From: Clostridiales bacterium UBA4821 | GTDB lineage: Bacteria; Bacillota; Clostridia; Acetivibrionales; UBA4821 | DNA length: 23,842 nucleotides | Reading direction: 5' to 3' | NCBI GenBank assembly: GCA_002402315.1 | Contig: DHFP01000142.1 | Coordinates: 1-23,842, forward strand | Part shown: positions 6,950 through 14,875 of the stretch, piece after piece | Position numbering within the stretch: position 1 is the first letter of the stretch | How the letters are laid out: every line of letters begins with the position of its first letter | Notes under the pieces: generated by a model | Told to the model about the DNA's origin: nothing | The model's database searches: none | What the model saw: only the letters and a program-made list of their open reading frames with translations | Program-made: the position numbers and the translations under genes

Positions 6950-8803
6950 ATGGGAGATAGAAAAAAACTATTAAAGCCGGTAGTTCTTATAGTATCAGTA
7001 ATTATAATTTTAACAATTATTTTCTTAGGACTAAAATTTATTTTTACCCCTAAGAAAATAGACCAGTCAAAAATCAAGCAATATGATGTTATTGTAGTAG
7101 GTACCGATCCGGAAGGAATTGCTGCTGCTGTCTCGAGTGCGCGCAACGGGTTGGTAACGCTGTTAGCTGACAATAGGGGCAGACTGGGAGGACTTATGAC
7201 AGTGGGAGGTTTGAATTCAATTGATATGAATTACAACCCGGAAGATGAATTGGTTACCAGAGGTATTTTTCTTGAGTTTTACAACCGGATAAATTTCTTG
7301 AACTTTCGAAGAACCAAAAAAGACTCATTTGACATTATTAAAGCAGAGAAAATTTTTGGAAGTATGGTTAACAAAGAGCCTAATTTAATTATTAAGCTGA
7401 ACTTGTCCGAAATCAAGCCTTTGATGGATGGAGACACGATAATAGGTGTGGAGATAGTTGAGAATGGTTCAAGGAAACCGGTCTATGCTAAAAGGGTAAT
7501 TGATGCCACCCAAGATGCAGATATTGCAGCTATGGCAGGAGTACCTTTCTCCAAGGGTATGGAAGATGTTAATATAAAGGGTGAACATCAGGTTGCTACG
7601 TTAATTTTTGAGTTAGATAATGTTGATTGGAAAAAGTTAAGAATCAGTTTAAACACAGACCCTCATAAAAGTACCGGAGCAAATAATGTATCTGCATGGG
7701 GATTTTCTAGGGAAATGACTAACTATAAATCGTCTAGCCCCAATATTAGAATGAGGGGGTTAAATATTGGCAGGCAAAAAGACAGCAAGGTTCTGATTAA
7801 TTCAATGCACATTTTTGGAGTTGATCCTTTGGATAAGGAATATAAAAAGAAAGCTATTGAAATGGCTAGAGCGGAGCTGCCTTCTATTACACAACATATT
7901 AGACAAAACGTACCGGGGTTTGAAAATGCTGTGCTGCTAGGAAGCATGGAAGAACTGTATATAAGGGAAAGCAGACATATTTACGGAGAATACCGTTTAA
8001 GCATAAATGATGTATTGGAAAATGCAAATTTTAAGGATAAAATAGCTTTGGGATCTTATCCGGCGGATATTCAATCTACATCTAAAAACAATACGGGATA
8101 TGTTGTTGGGACACCAATGGTATATAGTGTTCCCTTCCGTTCCATTGTACCGTTAAAGGTTGAAAACCTCTTGGTAGTAGGGAGATCTGCCAGCTATGAT
8201 TCTCTTGCGCATGGAAGTGCCAGAGTGATTCCCATAGGTATGGTTATAGGTCAGGCTGCCGGAGCTGCAAGTAAATATTCAATTAATAACAGCCAAAGCT
8301 TCAGGCAGATGACCAGGGATGATAAAGCTTTGGGGTCTGTGCAGAGTATGCTTAAAGATCAAGGAGCGTATCTGGAAGATGTCAGTTATCCATACCCCGC
8401 TCAAGAACACTGGGCGCTAAAAGGTATTAGATTTCTTCGTTATAAGGGGCTAATTGCCGGCGGGTATAATAATGACTATAATTTAGATGCTCCTGTTTCA
8501 GGTTTGCGCTTTCAGAACCTGATCAATGAAACACTGAGAAGAAGCTTGGGAATAAAGAAAACAGCCTATACCAAGAAGCCTAATGACAATATAGATAGAA
8601 ATGATGCAGCTTCAATGCTGCTTTGGCTGGCAGGCATAAAAGTACCAATTGATAAAGAACCGTTTGAGATTGCTGCAAAGGAGGGGTTGATATCTCAGCA
8701 GACCGCGAAGATGATAAAATCCCAGCCGACATTTAATAATGCATCAGCATACATGATGATAACCGAGTTTGTTGAATATCTGGAAAAGAAGGCATCTAAA
8801 TAA
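6950..8803 (+). CDS. Membrane-anchored FAD-dependent oxidoreductase with SLH-like tail
   Basis: This 617-residue protein belongs to the FAD-dependent oxidoreductase family of PF12831 type. Residues 10-32 form a hydrophobic anchor. The FAD-binding Rossmann motif follows at 46-62 (DVIVVGTDPEGIAAAVS) and then GRLGGLMTVGG. The late FAD segment NLLVVGRSASYDSLAHGSAR with VIGQAAGAA lies near residues 405-445. From about residue 487 the tail (HWALKGIRFLRYKGLIAGGY, then LDAPVSGLRFQNLIN) resembles degenerate S-layer homology repeats, which would place the enzyme at the cell surface. The dinucleotide motif is GTDPEG instead of the common GxGxxG. The ATG at 6950 has GGAG 5 bases before it; the TTG at 6923 lies inside the inverted repeat and is unlikely. 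The substrate is unknown. Confidence 0.85.
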   Translation: MGDRKKLLKPVVLIVSVIIILTIIFLGLKFIFTPKKIDQSKIKQYDVIVVGTDPEGIAAAVSSARNGLVTLLADNRGRLGGLMTVGGLNSIDMNYNPEDELVTRGIFLEFYNRINFLNFRRTKKDSFDIIKAEKIFGSMVNKEPNLIIKLNLSEIKPLMDGDTIIGVEIVENGSRKPVYAKRVIDATQDADIAAMAGVPFSKGMEDVNIKGEHQVATLIFELDNVDWKKLRISLNTDPHKSTGANNVSAWGFSREMTNYKSSSPNIRMRGLNIGRQKDSKVLINSMHIFGVDPLDKEYKKKAIEMARAELPSITQHIRQNVPGFENAVLLGSMEELYIRESRHIYGEYRLSINDVLENANFKDKIALGSYPADIQSTSKNNTGYVVGTPMVYSVPFRSIVPLKVENLLVVGRSASYDSLAHGSARVIPIGMVIGQAAGAASKYSINNSQSFRQMTRDDKALGSVQSMLKDQGAYLEDVSYPYPAQEHWALKGIRFLRYKGLIAGGYNNDYNLDAPVSGLRFQNLINETLRRSLGIKKTAYTKKPNDNIDRNDAASMLLWLAGIKVPIDKEPFEIAAKEGLISQQTAKMIKSQPTFNNASAYMMITEFVEYLEKKASK

Positions 8804-8835
8804 AACAGGAGAGGCTGTATTCTCTCCTGTTTTTC
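8803..8835. terminator. Bidirectional intrinsic terminator
   Basis: An 11-base stem (AAACAGGAGAG paired with CTCTCCTGTTT) begins at the stop of the FAD oxidoreductase and is followed by a run of T on the plus strand. Read on the minus strand, it follows directly after the pseudogene stop and also ends in a T-rich tract, so it can serve both convergent transcripts. Confidence 0.85.
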
Positions 8836-9084
8836 TATCCGTTTAATATTTCTCCGTCTATTCCTATTACTATTTCCCTGTAAGGTACTATTTTCTGCGA
8901 TTCCAGTATTGCTTTTTTTGCAGCGGATACAATTCCTGAACAGCATGGTACCTGCATTCTTACTACAGTAATGGATTTAATATTATTATTCTTAAATATG
9001 GCCGATAGCTTTTCTGCATAGAATTCATTGTCATCAAGCTTTGGACATTTCCTGATCTATATGAACAATTTTTCTATTAATCAT
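8835..9084 (-). pseudogene. Iron-sulfur (4Fe-4S) protein gene with a large internal deletion
   Basis: A good GGAGG is followed by ATG and an amino-terminal start typical of small 4Fe-4S proteins (MINRKIVHIDQE). The frame then stops (TGA) after SKA. In another frame the text resumes as the C-terminal part of the same kind of protein: CPKLDDNEFYAEKLSAIF, then IKSITVVRMQVPCCSGIV, ending IDGEILNG. In intact relatives, as I recall them, the two ends are separated by well over 100 residues that include the CxxCxxC ferredoxin motifs, so most of the gene is gone. The join lies near 9045, where a Cys-codon context (AAATGTCC) may have provided microhomology. Such genes often sit beside Crp/Fnr regulators and hybrid-cluster protein genes. 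The family match is from memory, but the two-frame structure is visible. Confidence 0.7.
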
Positions 9085-9150
9085 TTAATATCCTCCTTTC
9101 AATTTAAACGGTTTATATTTTAATATTACTATTATTTAAATATAGTGTAA

Positions 9151-9164
9151 GTGATTCTAATCAC
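9151..9164. promoter_or_regulatory. Crp/Fnr-like palindrome
   Basis: GTGATTCTAATCAC is a perfect 6-base inverted repeat with a 2-base centre. It contains GTGA-N6-TCAC, the general Crp/Fnr superfamily operator form. It lies 67 bases before the iron-sulfur pseudogene start and 25 bases upstream of the predicted -35 box of the acyl-CoA synthetase gene, so it could have served either direction. Confidence 0.45.
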
Positions 9165-9188
9165 GGATTTATAATTTTGAAAGAATAT

Positions 9189-9217
9189 TTGAATTTATTT
9201 AAGAATTAATTTAATAT
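9189..9217 (+). promoter_or_regulatory. Sigma-A-type promoter of the acyl-CoA synthetase gene
   Basis: TTGAAT at 9189-9194 and TATAAT-like TAATAT at 9212-9217 are separated by exactly 17 bases, about 54 bases before the coding start. The Crp/Fnr-like palindrome would be centred about 66 bases before the expected transcription start. Confidence 0.5.
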
Positions 9218-9270
9218 ATATAGTAGCAGGTATTAAATCCAGATGGCAAGGCTGTGAAAGGGGTTGTATT

Positions 9271-10986
9271 ATGGAAAACAAGTCTTTGTATGAAGTGAGA
9301 GAGATCAAAGACCTCAGGGAAATGCTTAGTCAAAGCTGCGAAAAGTATGCTGATAAGACGGCTTTTTTAGTTAAAAACAAAGAAGGCGGAGAGTATGTAC
9401 CGATTACATATGCAAAGCTAAAGAAAGATGTGGACAGTTTGGGGACAGCCTTGGTAAGCCTTGGTCTTAAAGGAAAGAGAATAGCAGTAATTGGAGAAAA
9501 CAGATATGAATGGGCGGTATCATATCTTGCTGTAGTAAATGGTGCAGGAATTGCGGTTCCCATTGACAAAGAGCTTCCGGAGAATGAAATCCAAAGCCTT
9601 CTGGAAAGATCGGAATCAAGTGCAGTAATATATCCAGGTAAGCATGAAAATACCATGCTCAAAATTTCTGAATCAACTCCCCAAATTAAATATTTTATTG
9701 GCATGGATGCTAATGAAGATAAGAATAGGTATCGTTCATTAAAGAACCTGCTGGATACCGGAAGCAGGCTTATAGATGAAGGGGATAAAGAGTTCATGGA
9801 AGCAGCCATTGATGCAGAGGGTATGAGTATCATGTTATTTACATCCGGTACGACTGACCTTTCAAAAGCAGTTATGCTATCCCATAAGAATATATGCGCG
9901 AATATCATGGACACGGCTAAAATGGTTTATTTTGATCATAATGATGTATTTTTGTCATTCCTTCCTCTTCACCATACCTATGAATGTACCTGCGGGTTCC
10001 TCATACCCGTATATAAAGGTGCAACTGTAGCTTACTGTGAGGGGTTACGGCATATAGCCAAGAATCTTAAAGAGTCAAAAGCAACTTTAATGCTTTCAGT
10101 TCCACTTCTTTTTGAAAGCATGTATAAGCGCATATGGGATCAGGCTGCAAAAAAGCCGGGAACAGTTGCCAAAATGAAGATTGCAATTAAGGTTAGCAAT
10201 TTCCTAAGAGGAGCATTCGGTCTAAATCTAACCAAAAGGATTTTCAAACAGCTCCATGAAATGCTTGGAGGACATGTAAGGCTTTTTGTAAGCGGAGCTG
10301 CAGCCATAGATCCGTTGATAGCTAAGGGATTCCGTGACTTTGGGATTCATTTTATCCAGGGATATGGTTTGACAGAGTGTTCACCTATTGTAACGGTAAA
10401 CAGGGATGTTTGCTTCAAGGATGCAGCAGCCGGGCTGCCTCTTCCAAGTATTGAGGTTAGGATTGACAGTCCATCGGATGAGGGTATCGGAGAGATAGTA
10501 GCAAAAGGTCCTAATGTAATGCTTGGATACTATAATAATGAAGAAGCTACATCCAAGGTTCTTAAAGACGGCTGGTTTTATACGGGAGACCTTGGGTATA
10601 TAGATAAAGATGGTTTTGTGTACATTACAGGAAGGAAGAAAAACGTAATAGTAACCAAAAACGGCAAGAACATCTTCCCTGAAGAACTGGAGGCCTTGAT
10701 AAACCGGAGTCCGTATATCAAAGAATCTATGGTGTGGGGAAAGCCCGATAAAGAAGGAGATACGGTAATATGTGCCACTATAGTTATAGATAAAGAATTA
10801 CTCCAGGAAAAATTCGGAGATTCACTAACCGATGAACAGATACATTCTTTAATTGACCAGGAAGTAAGGGCAGTAAATAAAAGACTGACACTTTATAAGC
10901 ACATAAGGGAATTTACAGTAAGGGAACAGGAATTGATAAAGACTACAACGAAGAAAGTGAAGCGCCATTTGGAGATGGCAAAATGA
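9271..10986 (+). CDS. Long-chain acyl-CoA synthetase (AMP-forming)
   Basis: This 571-residue member of the ANL superfamily activates a fatty acid with ATP and joins it to CoA. The motifs appear in order: the AMP-binding P-loop at about 190-205 (MLFTSGTTDLSKAVMLSHKN), FLPLHHTYE, the GYGLTECSPIVTVN adenine-contacting motif, GWFYTGDLGYIDKDGF with the ribose-binding aspartate, GRKKNVIVTKNGKNIFPEEL at the hinge, and a C-terminal TTTKKVKRH with the catalytic lysine. The P-loop reads TDLSKAV where TGxPKGV is commoner; the threonines, serine and lysine are kept. AAGGGG stands about 9 bases before the ATG. It has its own promoter and terminator, so it is a single-gene unit. Exact acyl specificity cannot be read from sequence. 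Confidence 0.92.
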   Translation: MENKSLYEVREIKDLREMLSQSCEKYADKTAFLVKNKEGGEYVPITYAKLKKDVDSLGTALVSLGLKGKRIAVIGENRYEWAVSYLAVVNGAGIAVPIDKELPENEIQSLLERSESSAVIYPGKHENTMLKISESTPQIKYFIGMDANEDKNRYRSLKNLLDTGSRLIDEGDKEFMEAAIDAEGMSIMLFTSGTTDLSKAVMLSHKNICANIMDTAKMVYFDHNDVFLSFLPLHHTYECTCGFLIPVYKGATVAYCEGLRHIAKNLKESKATLMLSVPLLFESMYKRIWDQAAKKPGTVAKMKIAIKVSNFLRGAFGLNLTKRIFKQLHEMLGGHVRLFVSGAAAIDPLIAKGFRDFGIHFIQGYGLTECSPIVTVNRDVCFKDAAAGLPLPSIEVRIDSPSDEGIGEIVAKGPNVMLGYYNNEEATSKVLKDGWFYTGDLGYIDKDGFVYITGRKKNVIVTKNGKNIFPEELEALINRSPYIKESMVWGKPDKEGDTVICATIVIDKELLQEKFGDSLTDEQIHSLIDQEVRAVNKRLTLYKHIREFTVREQELIKTTTKKVKRHLEMAK

Positions 10987-10998
10987 AGCTAAAAATTT

Positions 10999-11024
10999 AA
11001 AAAGCCAGGTCATCCTGGCTTTTT
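10999..11024 (+). terminator. Intrinsic terminator of the acyl-CoA synthetase gene
   Basis: A perfect 11-base stem (AAAAAGCCAGG / CCTGGCTTTTT) with a TCAT loop starts 12 bases after the stop. The core AAAAAGCCAG/CTGGCTTTTT recurs in the terminator at 13.5 kb. Confidence 0.88.
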
Positions 11025-11038
11025 GGTTATAGATTCTA

Positions 11039-11161
11039 TCAATCTCCATCAAGAAGATTACCTAAACCGCCGAGTACTGAACCTTCTTCCTTTCTAGTAC
11101 CCGTAGCGCCTGCAAGAATTCTTGCCGCCAATCTGCTGAACGGTAGTGACTGAAGCCATAC
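11039..11161 (-). other. Short protein-like fragment without a start
   Basis: A 40-codon minus-strand frame has protein-like composition (PFSRLAARILAGATGTRKEE, then GGLGNLLDGD before the stop). A stop codon (TAA) lies immediately upstream and there is no ATG, GTG or ribosome binding site, so it cannot be an intact gene. It may be the 3' stub of a deleted gene. I do not recognise the family. The rest of the 322-base gap between the acyl-CoA synthetase and dapF holds only the terminator and the dapF promoter. Confidence 0.3.
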
Positions 11162-11263
11162 TTATCACTTCTATCAGATTAGATTTGCAATAATAAGTTA
11201 CCATTTCTTAGAACTAAATTCAAGATATCATGATAATTGTGTTTAAGTTTTGCGGTTATATGG

Positions 11264-11269
11264 TATAAT
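11264..11269 (+). promoter_or_regulatory. Extended -10 box of dapF
   Basis: A perfect TATAAT is preceded by TGG, forming an extended -10 (TGNTATAAT), 40 bases before the dapF ATG. The -35 region is poor (TTTAAG at 16 bases), as is common with extended -10 promoters. Confidence 0.55.
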
Positions 11270-11308
11270 TAACCTCACAAAGCAATTGGTTAGAGAGGGG
11301 TATTGTTC

Positions 11309-12166
11309 ATGGTAGAAGGTAAAACCATTAAATTTGCTAAGATGCAGGGGACCGGCAATGATTTTGTTGTAATAAACTGCTTTAATGAAAAACTGACCGG
11401 AAACCTTTCAGAGCTTGCGAAAAAGACTGGCGACAGGCATTTCGGAATAGGTTCTGACGGATTTATACTGATTATGCCGTCAGAAAAAGCTGATTTCAAG
11501 ATGAGGATGTTCAACACCGATGGGTCTGAAGCTGAGATGTGCGGCAATGGAATTCGATGCGTTGGCAAGTATGTGTATGATAAAGGACTGACAAACAAGA
11601 CTTCTATAACGGTTGAGACTCTAGGCGGAATAAAGGTTCTGGATTTAACGGTTGAAAACAGTTATGTAATAAAAGTTAAAGTAGACATGGGAGAGCCTGT
11701 CCTGGAACCGGAAAAAATCCCGGTTGTAAGTAACGGAAAAAGTTTTATAGCCGAGCCGATTGAGATAAATGAAGATTACTTTATTCTGACTTGTGTTTCC
11801 ATGGGTAACCCTCACGCTGTAGCCTTTGTTGATGACTTGAGTGCAATACCTATTGAAAGGGTTGGGCCTTTGATCGAAAAGTATAAGATTTTTCCCAGGA
11901 GGATCAATGTTGAGTTTGTCCGTCCACTAAACAAGGATATGATTGAGATCAGGATTTGGGAAAGAGGAGTAGGCGAAACCCTTGCATGTGGAACAGGAGC
12001 TTGTGGGTCCTTTGTTGCTTCGGTTTTGAACAACGTTTGCAACAGAAAGGCAACTGTAAAACTGCCTGGTGGTGAGCTTCAGACAGAGTGGAGTGAAAAC
12101 GATAATCATGTTTATATGACCGGACCGGCTGAGTTTGTTTTTGAGGGAGAATACTATTACAGTTAA
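11309..12166 (+). CDS. dapF: Diaminopimelate epimerase
   Basis: This enzyme converts LL-diaminopimelate to meso-diaminopimelate, the precursor of lysine and of peptidoglycan cross-links. The 285-residue length is normal. The two catalytic cysteines lie in EMCGNGIRCVG (C78) and in ETLACGTGACGSF (C227). The opening KFAKMQGTGNDFVV is the family N-terminus. I chose the ATG at 11309 because AGAGGGG lies 8 bases before it; the TTG two codons earlier would be only 2 bases from that site. It precedes dapL by 67 bases. Since dapL makes LL-diaminopimelate, the two genes encode consecutive steps. Confidence 0.96.
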   Translation: MVEGKTIKFAKMQGTGNDFVVINCFNEKLTGNLSELAKKTGDRHFGIGSDGFILIMPSEKADFKMRMFNTDGSEAEMCGNGIRCVGKYVYDKGLTNKTSITVETLGGIKVLDLTVENSYVIKVKVDMGEPVLEPEKIPVVSNGKSFIAEPIEINEDYFILTCVSMGNPHAVAFVDDLSAIPIERVGPLIEKYKIFPRRINVEFVRPLNKDMIEIRIWERGVGETLACGTGACGSFVASVLNNVCNRKATVKLPGGELQTEWSENDNHVYMTGPAEFVFEGEYYYS

Positions 12167-12233
12167 CAGTTGGCAGTTGATAGTAAATAGCATGTAATTA
12201 TACTTAGCACTAATTTGTTGGGGAGGAATGATT

Positions 12234-13472
12234 ATGTCTGAAAGTTATATACAAAACATGTTTGCTGAGAGGATAGGCGGAGCCAATTTTGGTAAGGACA
12301 CCGTAATATACAAGTTTGAAAAGATAAAAAGAGCAAAAATGGCAGCAAAAAAAGCTCACCCGGGCGTGGAGATAATTGATATGGGGGTAGGCGAACCCGA
12401 TGAAATGGCAGATGCAGGAGTGGTTGCCAAACTGGCTGAAGAAGCAGCCAAGCCGGAGAATAGAGGATATTCAGACAACGGCATTCAAGAATTCAAGGAT
12501 GCAGCAGCAATATACCTGGAAAGAGTATTTGGAATAAAGGGACTGAATCCGGAGACTGAGATTATACATGGTATAGGCTCAAAGCCTGTATTAGCAATGC
12601 TGCCCGCAGCATTCATAAATCCTGGAGATATTACTATCATGCCTGTTCCAAATTACCCGGTTTTGGGAACACTCACCAAGTGGTTTGGCGGACAGGTGGT
12701 AAGTCTTCCTATAACCAAGGAGAACAATTTCCTGCCCGACTTGGATTCTCTTGATTCAGATACAAGAAAGAGGGCTAAACTGTTATATCTCAACTATCCC
12801 AATAATCCTACAGGTGCATCGGCAACACGTGAGTTCTTTGAAAAGGTTGTTAGGTTTGCAAAAGAGAACCATATCATAGTAGTACATGATGCAGCTTATG
12901 CCGGTTTGATGTTTGACGGGGAAAAGCCGTTATCCTTCTTAACGGTAGATGGTGCAAAGGATGTAGGTGTTGAGCTTTTCTCACTGTCCAAAGCCTTCAA
13001 TATGACAGGGTGGAGACTGGCGGCTGTTGCCGGTAATGAACTGATTATTAAGGGTTTTGCCACAGTGAAGGACAACAATGATTCCGGTCAGTTTATTGCT
13101 ATACAGAAAGCGGGTGTATACGCAGTTGAGCATCTGGAGATTACAGATAGAATCAGCCGGAAGTATTCAAGAAGACATGATATGCTGGTAGAAGTCCTCA
13201 GGGAAGTTGGTTTTGATGCAAGAAAACCAAAGGGTTCATTCTACCTCTATGTGGAGGTGCCAAAAGGTATAAAGGACGGCAGGAGATTTGAGTCAGCAGA
13301 GGACTTTTCGCAGTATTTGATAACAGAAAAGCTCATTTCAACAGTTCCATGGGATGATGCAGGACGGTACGTCCGTTTCTCAGTGACATTTATAGCTGAT
13401 GGTATTGAGGAAGAAAAGATGGTTATGGATGAGATTAAGAGAAGATTATCTGATGTGGAGTTTGAGTTTTAG
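12234..13472 (+). CDS. dapL: LL-diaminopimelate aminotransferase
   Basis: This class I/II PLP aminotransferase (412 residues) makes LL-diaminopimelate directly from tetrahydrodipicolinate and glutamate, bypassing the acylated DapD/DapC/DapE steps. Visible motifs are IDMGVGEPDEMAD near the N-terminus, YLNYPNNPTGA at about 185-195 and FSLSKAFNMTGWR with the PLP lysine at K253. The start at 12234 has GGGAGG 7 bases upstream; an ATG two codons earlier is too close to it. Its position directly after dapF, whose substrate is its product, supports DapL over other aminotransferases. A strong terminator follows. Assignment to the DapL2-type clostridial branch is inference. Confidence 0.9.
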   Translation: MSESYIQNMFAERIGGANFGKDTVIYKFEKIKRAKMAAKKAHPGVEIIDMGVGEPDEMADAGVVAKLAEEAAKPENRGYSDNGIQEFKDAAAIYLERVFGIKGLNPETEIIHGIGSKPVLAMLPAAFINPGDITIMPVPNYPVLGTLTKWFGGQVVSLPITKENNFLPDLDSLDSDTRKRAKLLYLNYPNNPTGASATREFFEKVVRFAKENHIIVVHDAAYAGLMFDGEKPLSFLTVDGAKDVGVELFSLSKAFNMTGWRLAAVAGNELIIKGFATVKDNNDSGQFIAIQKAGVYAVEHLEITDRISRKYSRRHDMLVEVLREVGFDARKPKGSFYLYVEVPKGIKDGRRFESAEDFSQYLITEKLISTVPWDDAGRYVRFSVTFIADGIEEEKMVMDEIKRRLSDVEFEF

Positions 13473-13476
13473 GAAG

Positions 13477-13525
13477 AATAATAAAAATAAAAAGCCAGGA
13501 TAACTGGCTTTTTATTTTTATTATT
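13477..13525 (+). terminator. Very long-stem intrinsic terminator of dapF-dapL
   Basis: The hairpin has a perfect stem of about 22 base pairs around a 5-base loop (GATAA). The top is GC-containing (AAAAAGCCAG / CTGGCTTTTT) and the rest consists of A/T. It begins 4 bases after the dapL stop. Confidence 0.9.
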
Positions 13526-13586
13526 TGTATTAATTCTTTCGTTCAAGAAAATAATATTGCTAAACAATATAAACGGAGATGAGAGA

Positions 13587-14747
13587 ATGAGAAGAAGCAG
13601 ACCTGTATTAACATCAATAATTACATCAGTTTTAACCTTTCTTTTATTGACTTTCCTTACACTAGGATACATAGGAACCAGGGGCCAGAATCCTTCAACA
13701 CCGCGGGGAGAGGCAACACAGCCGCCCGCGCAGCAGCAGGTACCCCAGCCTCAGCAAATAGCAGCAGAAGGACAGGCACCGGGCACAACAAATGTGACCA
13801 ATGTAGTAAGCCAATCAGTACATCCGGTTGTTGGTATTGCAGTTTTAAAGCCGGATGGAAATTCCATTTTTAAAAGCCAGGCAGACGAAAAATGGGGATT
13901 GGGCTCAGGGATTATAGTTGACTCAAATGGTTATATACTGACAAACCACCATGTTGCAGGAGGTAAGAACAAGAAGATAATAGTTACTCTGTCAGGCGGA
14001 CAAAACCTGGATGGAACAACCTTGTGGGCAGACCCTGTTATAGACCTTGCTGTAGTAAAGGTTAATGTAACCGGACTTCCAGCCTCAAAACTGGGGGATT
14101 CGAACAGCTTGAAAGTCGGCGAACCGGCAATTGCAATAGGAAATCCACTTGGATTGCAGTTTCAAAGAACTGTTACGTCGGGGATTATAAGTGCGTTAAA
14201 CAGGACCATACAAATTGATACCGAGCAGGGAACAAATTTCATGGAAGATTTGATTCAAACCGATGCCAGCATAAACCCGGGAAATAGCGGAGGGCCGCTA
14301 TTGAATTCCAGAGGAGAGGTTATAGGTATAAATACAATAAAAGTGGCAAGTGCAGAGGCGATTGGATTTGCAATACCTATAAACCTTGCCAAACCTATAG
14401 TTAACAGTTTTATCAAAAAGGGCACATTCGATGAACCTTACCTTGGATTGTTTGCTTATGATAAAGAGGTTATGCCTTATGTAGATCCTACACTTAATAT
14501 CGATGGAGGTGTCTATGTTGCAAGACTGGATGCAGGTAGTCCGGCTGCTGCAAGTGGTATAAAGGTGGGCGATGTCATAAAAAAGGTTGATGATGTGAAT
14601 GTACAAACCATGGTGGACTTGAGAACACAGGTATACAGTAAAAATCCCAATGATAAGGTAACACTGATAGTGGTTTCAGATGGTAATGAGAAGCAGGTAA
14701 CAACTACTTTAGGGAAAAAAGTACGCGTTGGAATGGTAACAAGATAG
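13587..14747 (+). CDS. htrA: HtrA/DegP-like serine protease (trypsin-like plus PDZ)
   Basis: This is a membrane-anchored S1C quality-control protease acting outside the cytoplasmic membrane. Of 386 residues, about 8-28 are a transmembrane segment, followed by a Pro/Gln-rich linker to about residue 60. The catalytic triad is visible: H122 in LTNHHVAG, D153 in VIDLAVVKV, and S234 in NPGNSGGPLL. A PDZ domain occupies roughly 290-380 (YLGLFAYDKE, GSPAAASGIKVGDVIKKVDD). I chose the ATG at 13587, with GGAG 8 bases before it; the TTG at 13557 would add 10 residues without a ribosome binding site. It stands alone between two strong terminators, so it is monocistronic. Confidence 0.93.
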   Translation: MRRSRPVLTSIITSVLTFLLLTFLTLGYIGTRGQNPSTPRGEATQPPAQQQVPQPQQIAAEGQAPGTTNVTNVVSQSVHPVVGIAVLKPDGNSIFKSQADEKWGLGSGIIVDSNGYILTNHHVAGGKNKKIIVTLSGGQNLDGTTLWADPVIDLAVVKVNVTGLPASKLGDSNSLKVGEPAIAIGNPLGLQFQRTVTSGIISALNRTIQIDTEQGTNFMEDLIQTDASINPGNSGGPLLNSRGEVIGINTIKVASAEAIGFAIPINLAKPIVNSFIKKGTFDEPYLGLFAYDKEVMPYVDPTLNIDGGVYVARLDAGSPAAASGIKVGDVIKKVDDVNVQTMVDLRTQVYSKNPNDKVTLIVVSDGNEKQVTTTLGKKVRVGMVTR

Positions 14748-14749
14748 GT

Positions 14750-14783
14750 AAAGAAGCTCAAGATAATCATCTTGAGCTTCTTT
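14750..14783 (+). terminator. Intrinsic terminator of htrA
   Basis: A perfect 15-base stem (AAAGAAGCTCAAGAT and complement) with a 4-base loop begins 2 bases after the htrA stop. The 3' arm ends in TTCTTT and is followed by AAATTTT. Confidence 0.88.
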
Positions 14784-14809
14784 AAATTTTAATGAACAGG
14801 TTTAGTCTA

Positions 14810-14838
14810 TTTACACCCACTTCCTCAAAGTATATAAT
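14810..14838 (+). promoter_or_regulatory. Promoter of the hypCDE operon
   Basis: TTTACA (one mismatch to TTGACA) and a perfect TATAAT are 17 bases apart, with the -10 box 37 bases before the hypC start. This is a near-consensus housekeeping promoter. Confidence 0.65.
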
Positions 14839-14875
14839 CATCATAACTTATGAGGATTGAAAAGAGGTACTGATA

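Noticed and set aside
8695..8946. Minus-strand ORF spanning the terminator and the 3' end of the FAD oxidoreductase
   Set aside because: It crosses a terminator hairpin and is out of frame with the coherent iron-sulfur protein tail found on the same strand.
9330..9914. A 194-codon open frame antisense to the acyl-CoA synthetase gene
   Set aside because: The sense strand has clear family motifs throughout; the antisense protein has no recognisable features.
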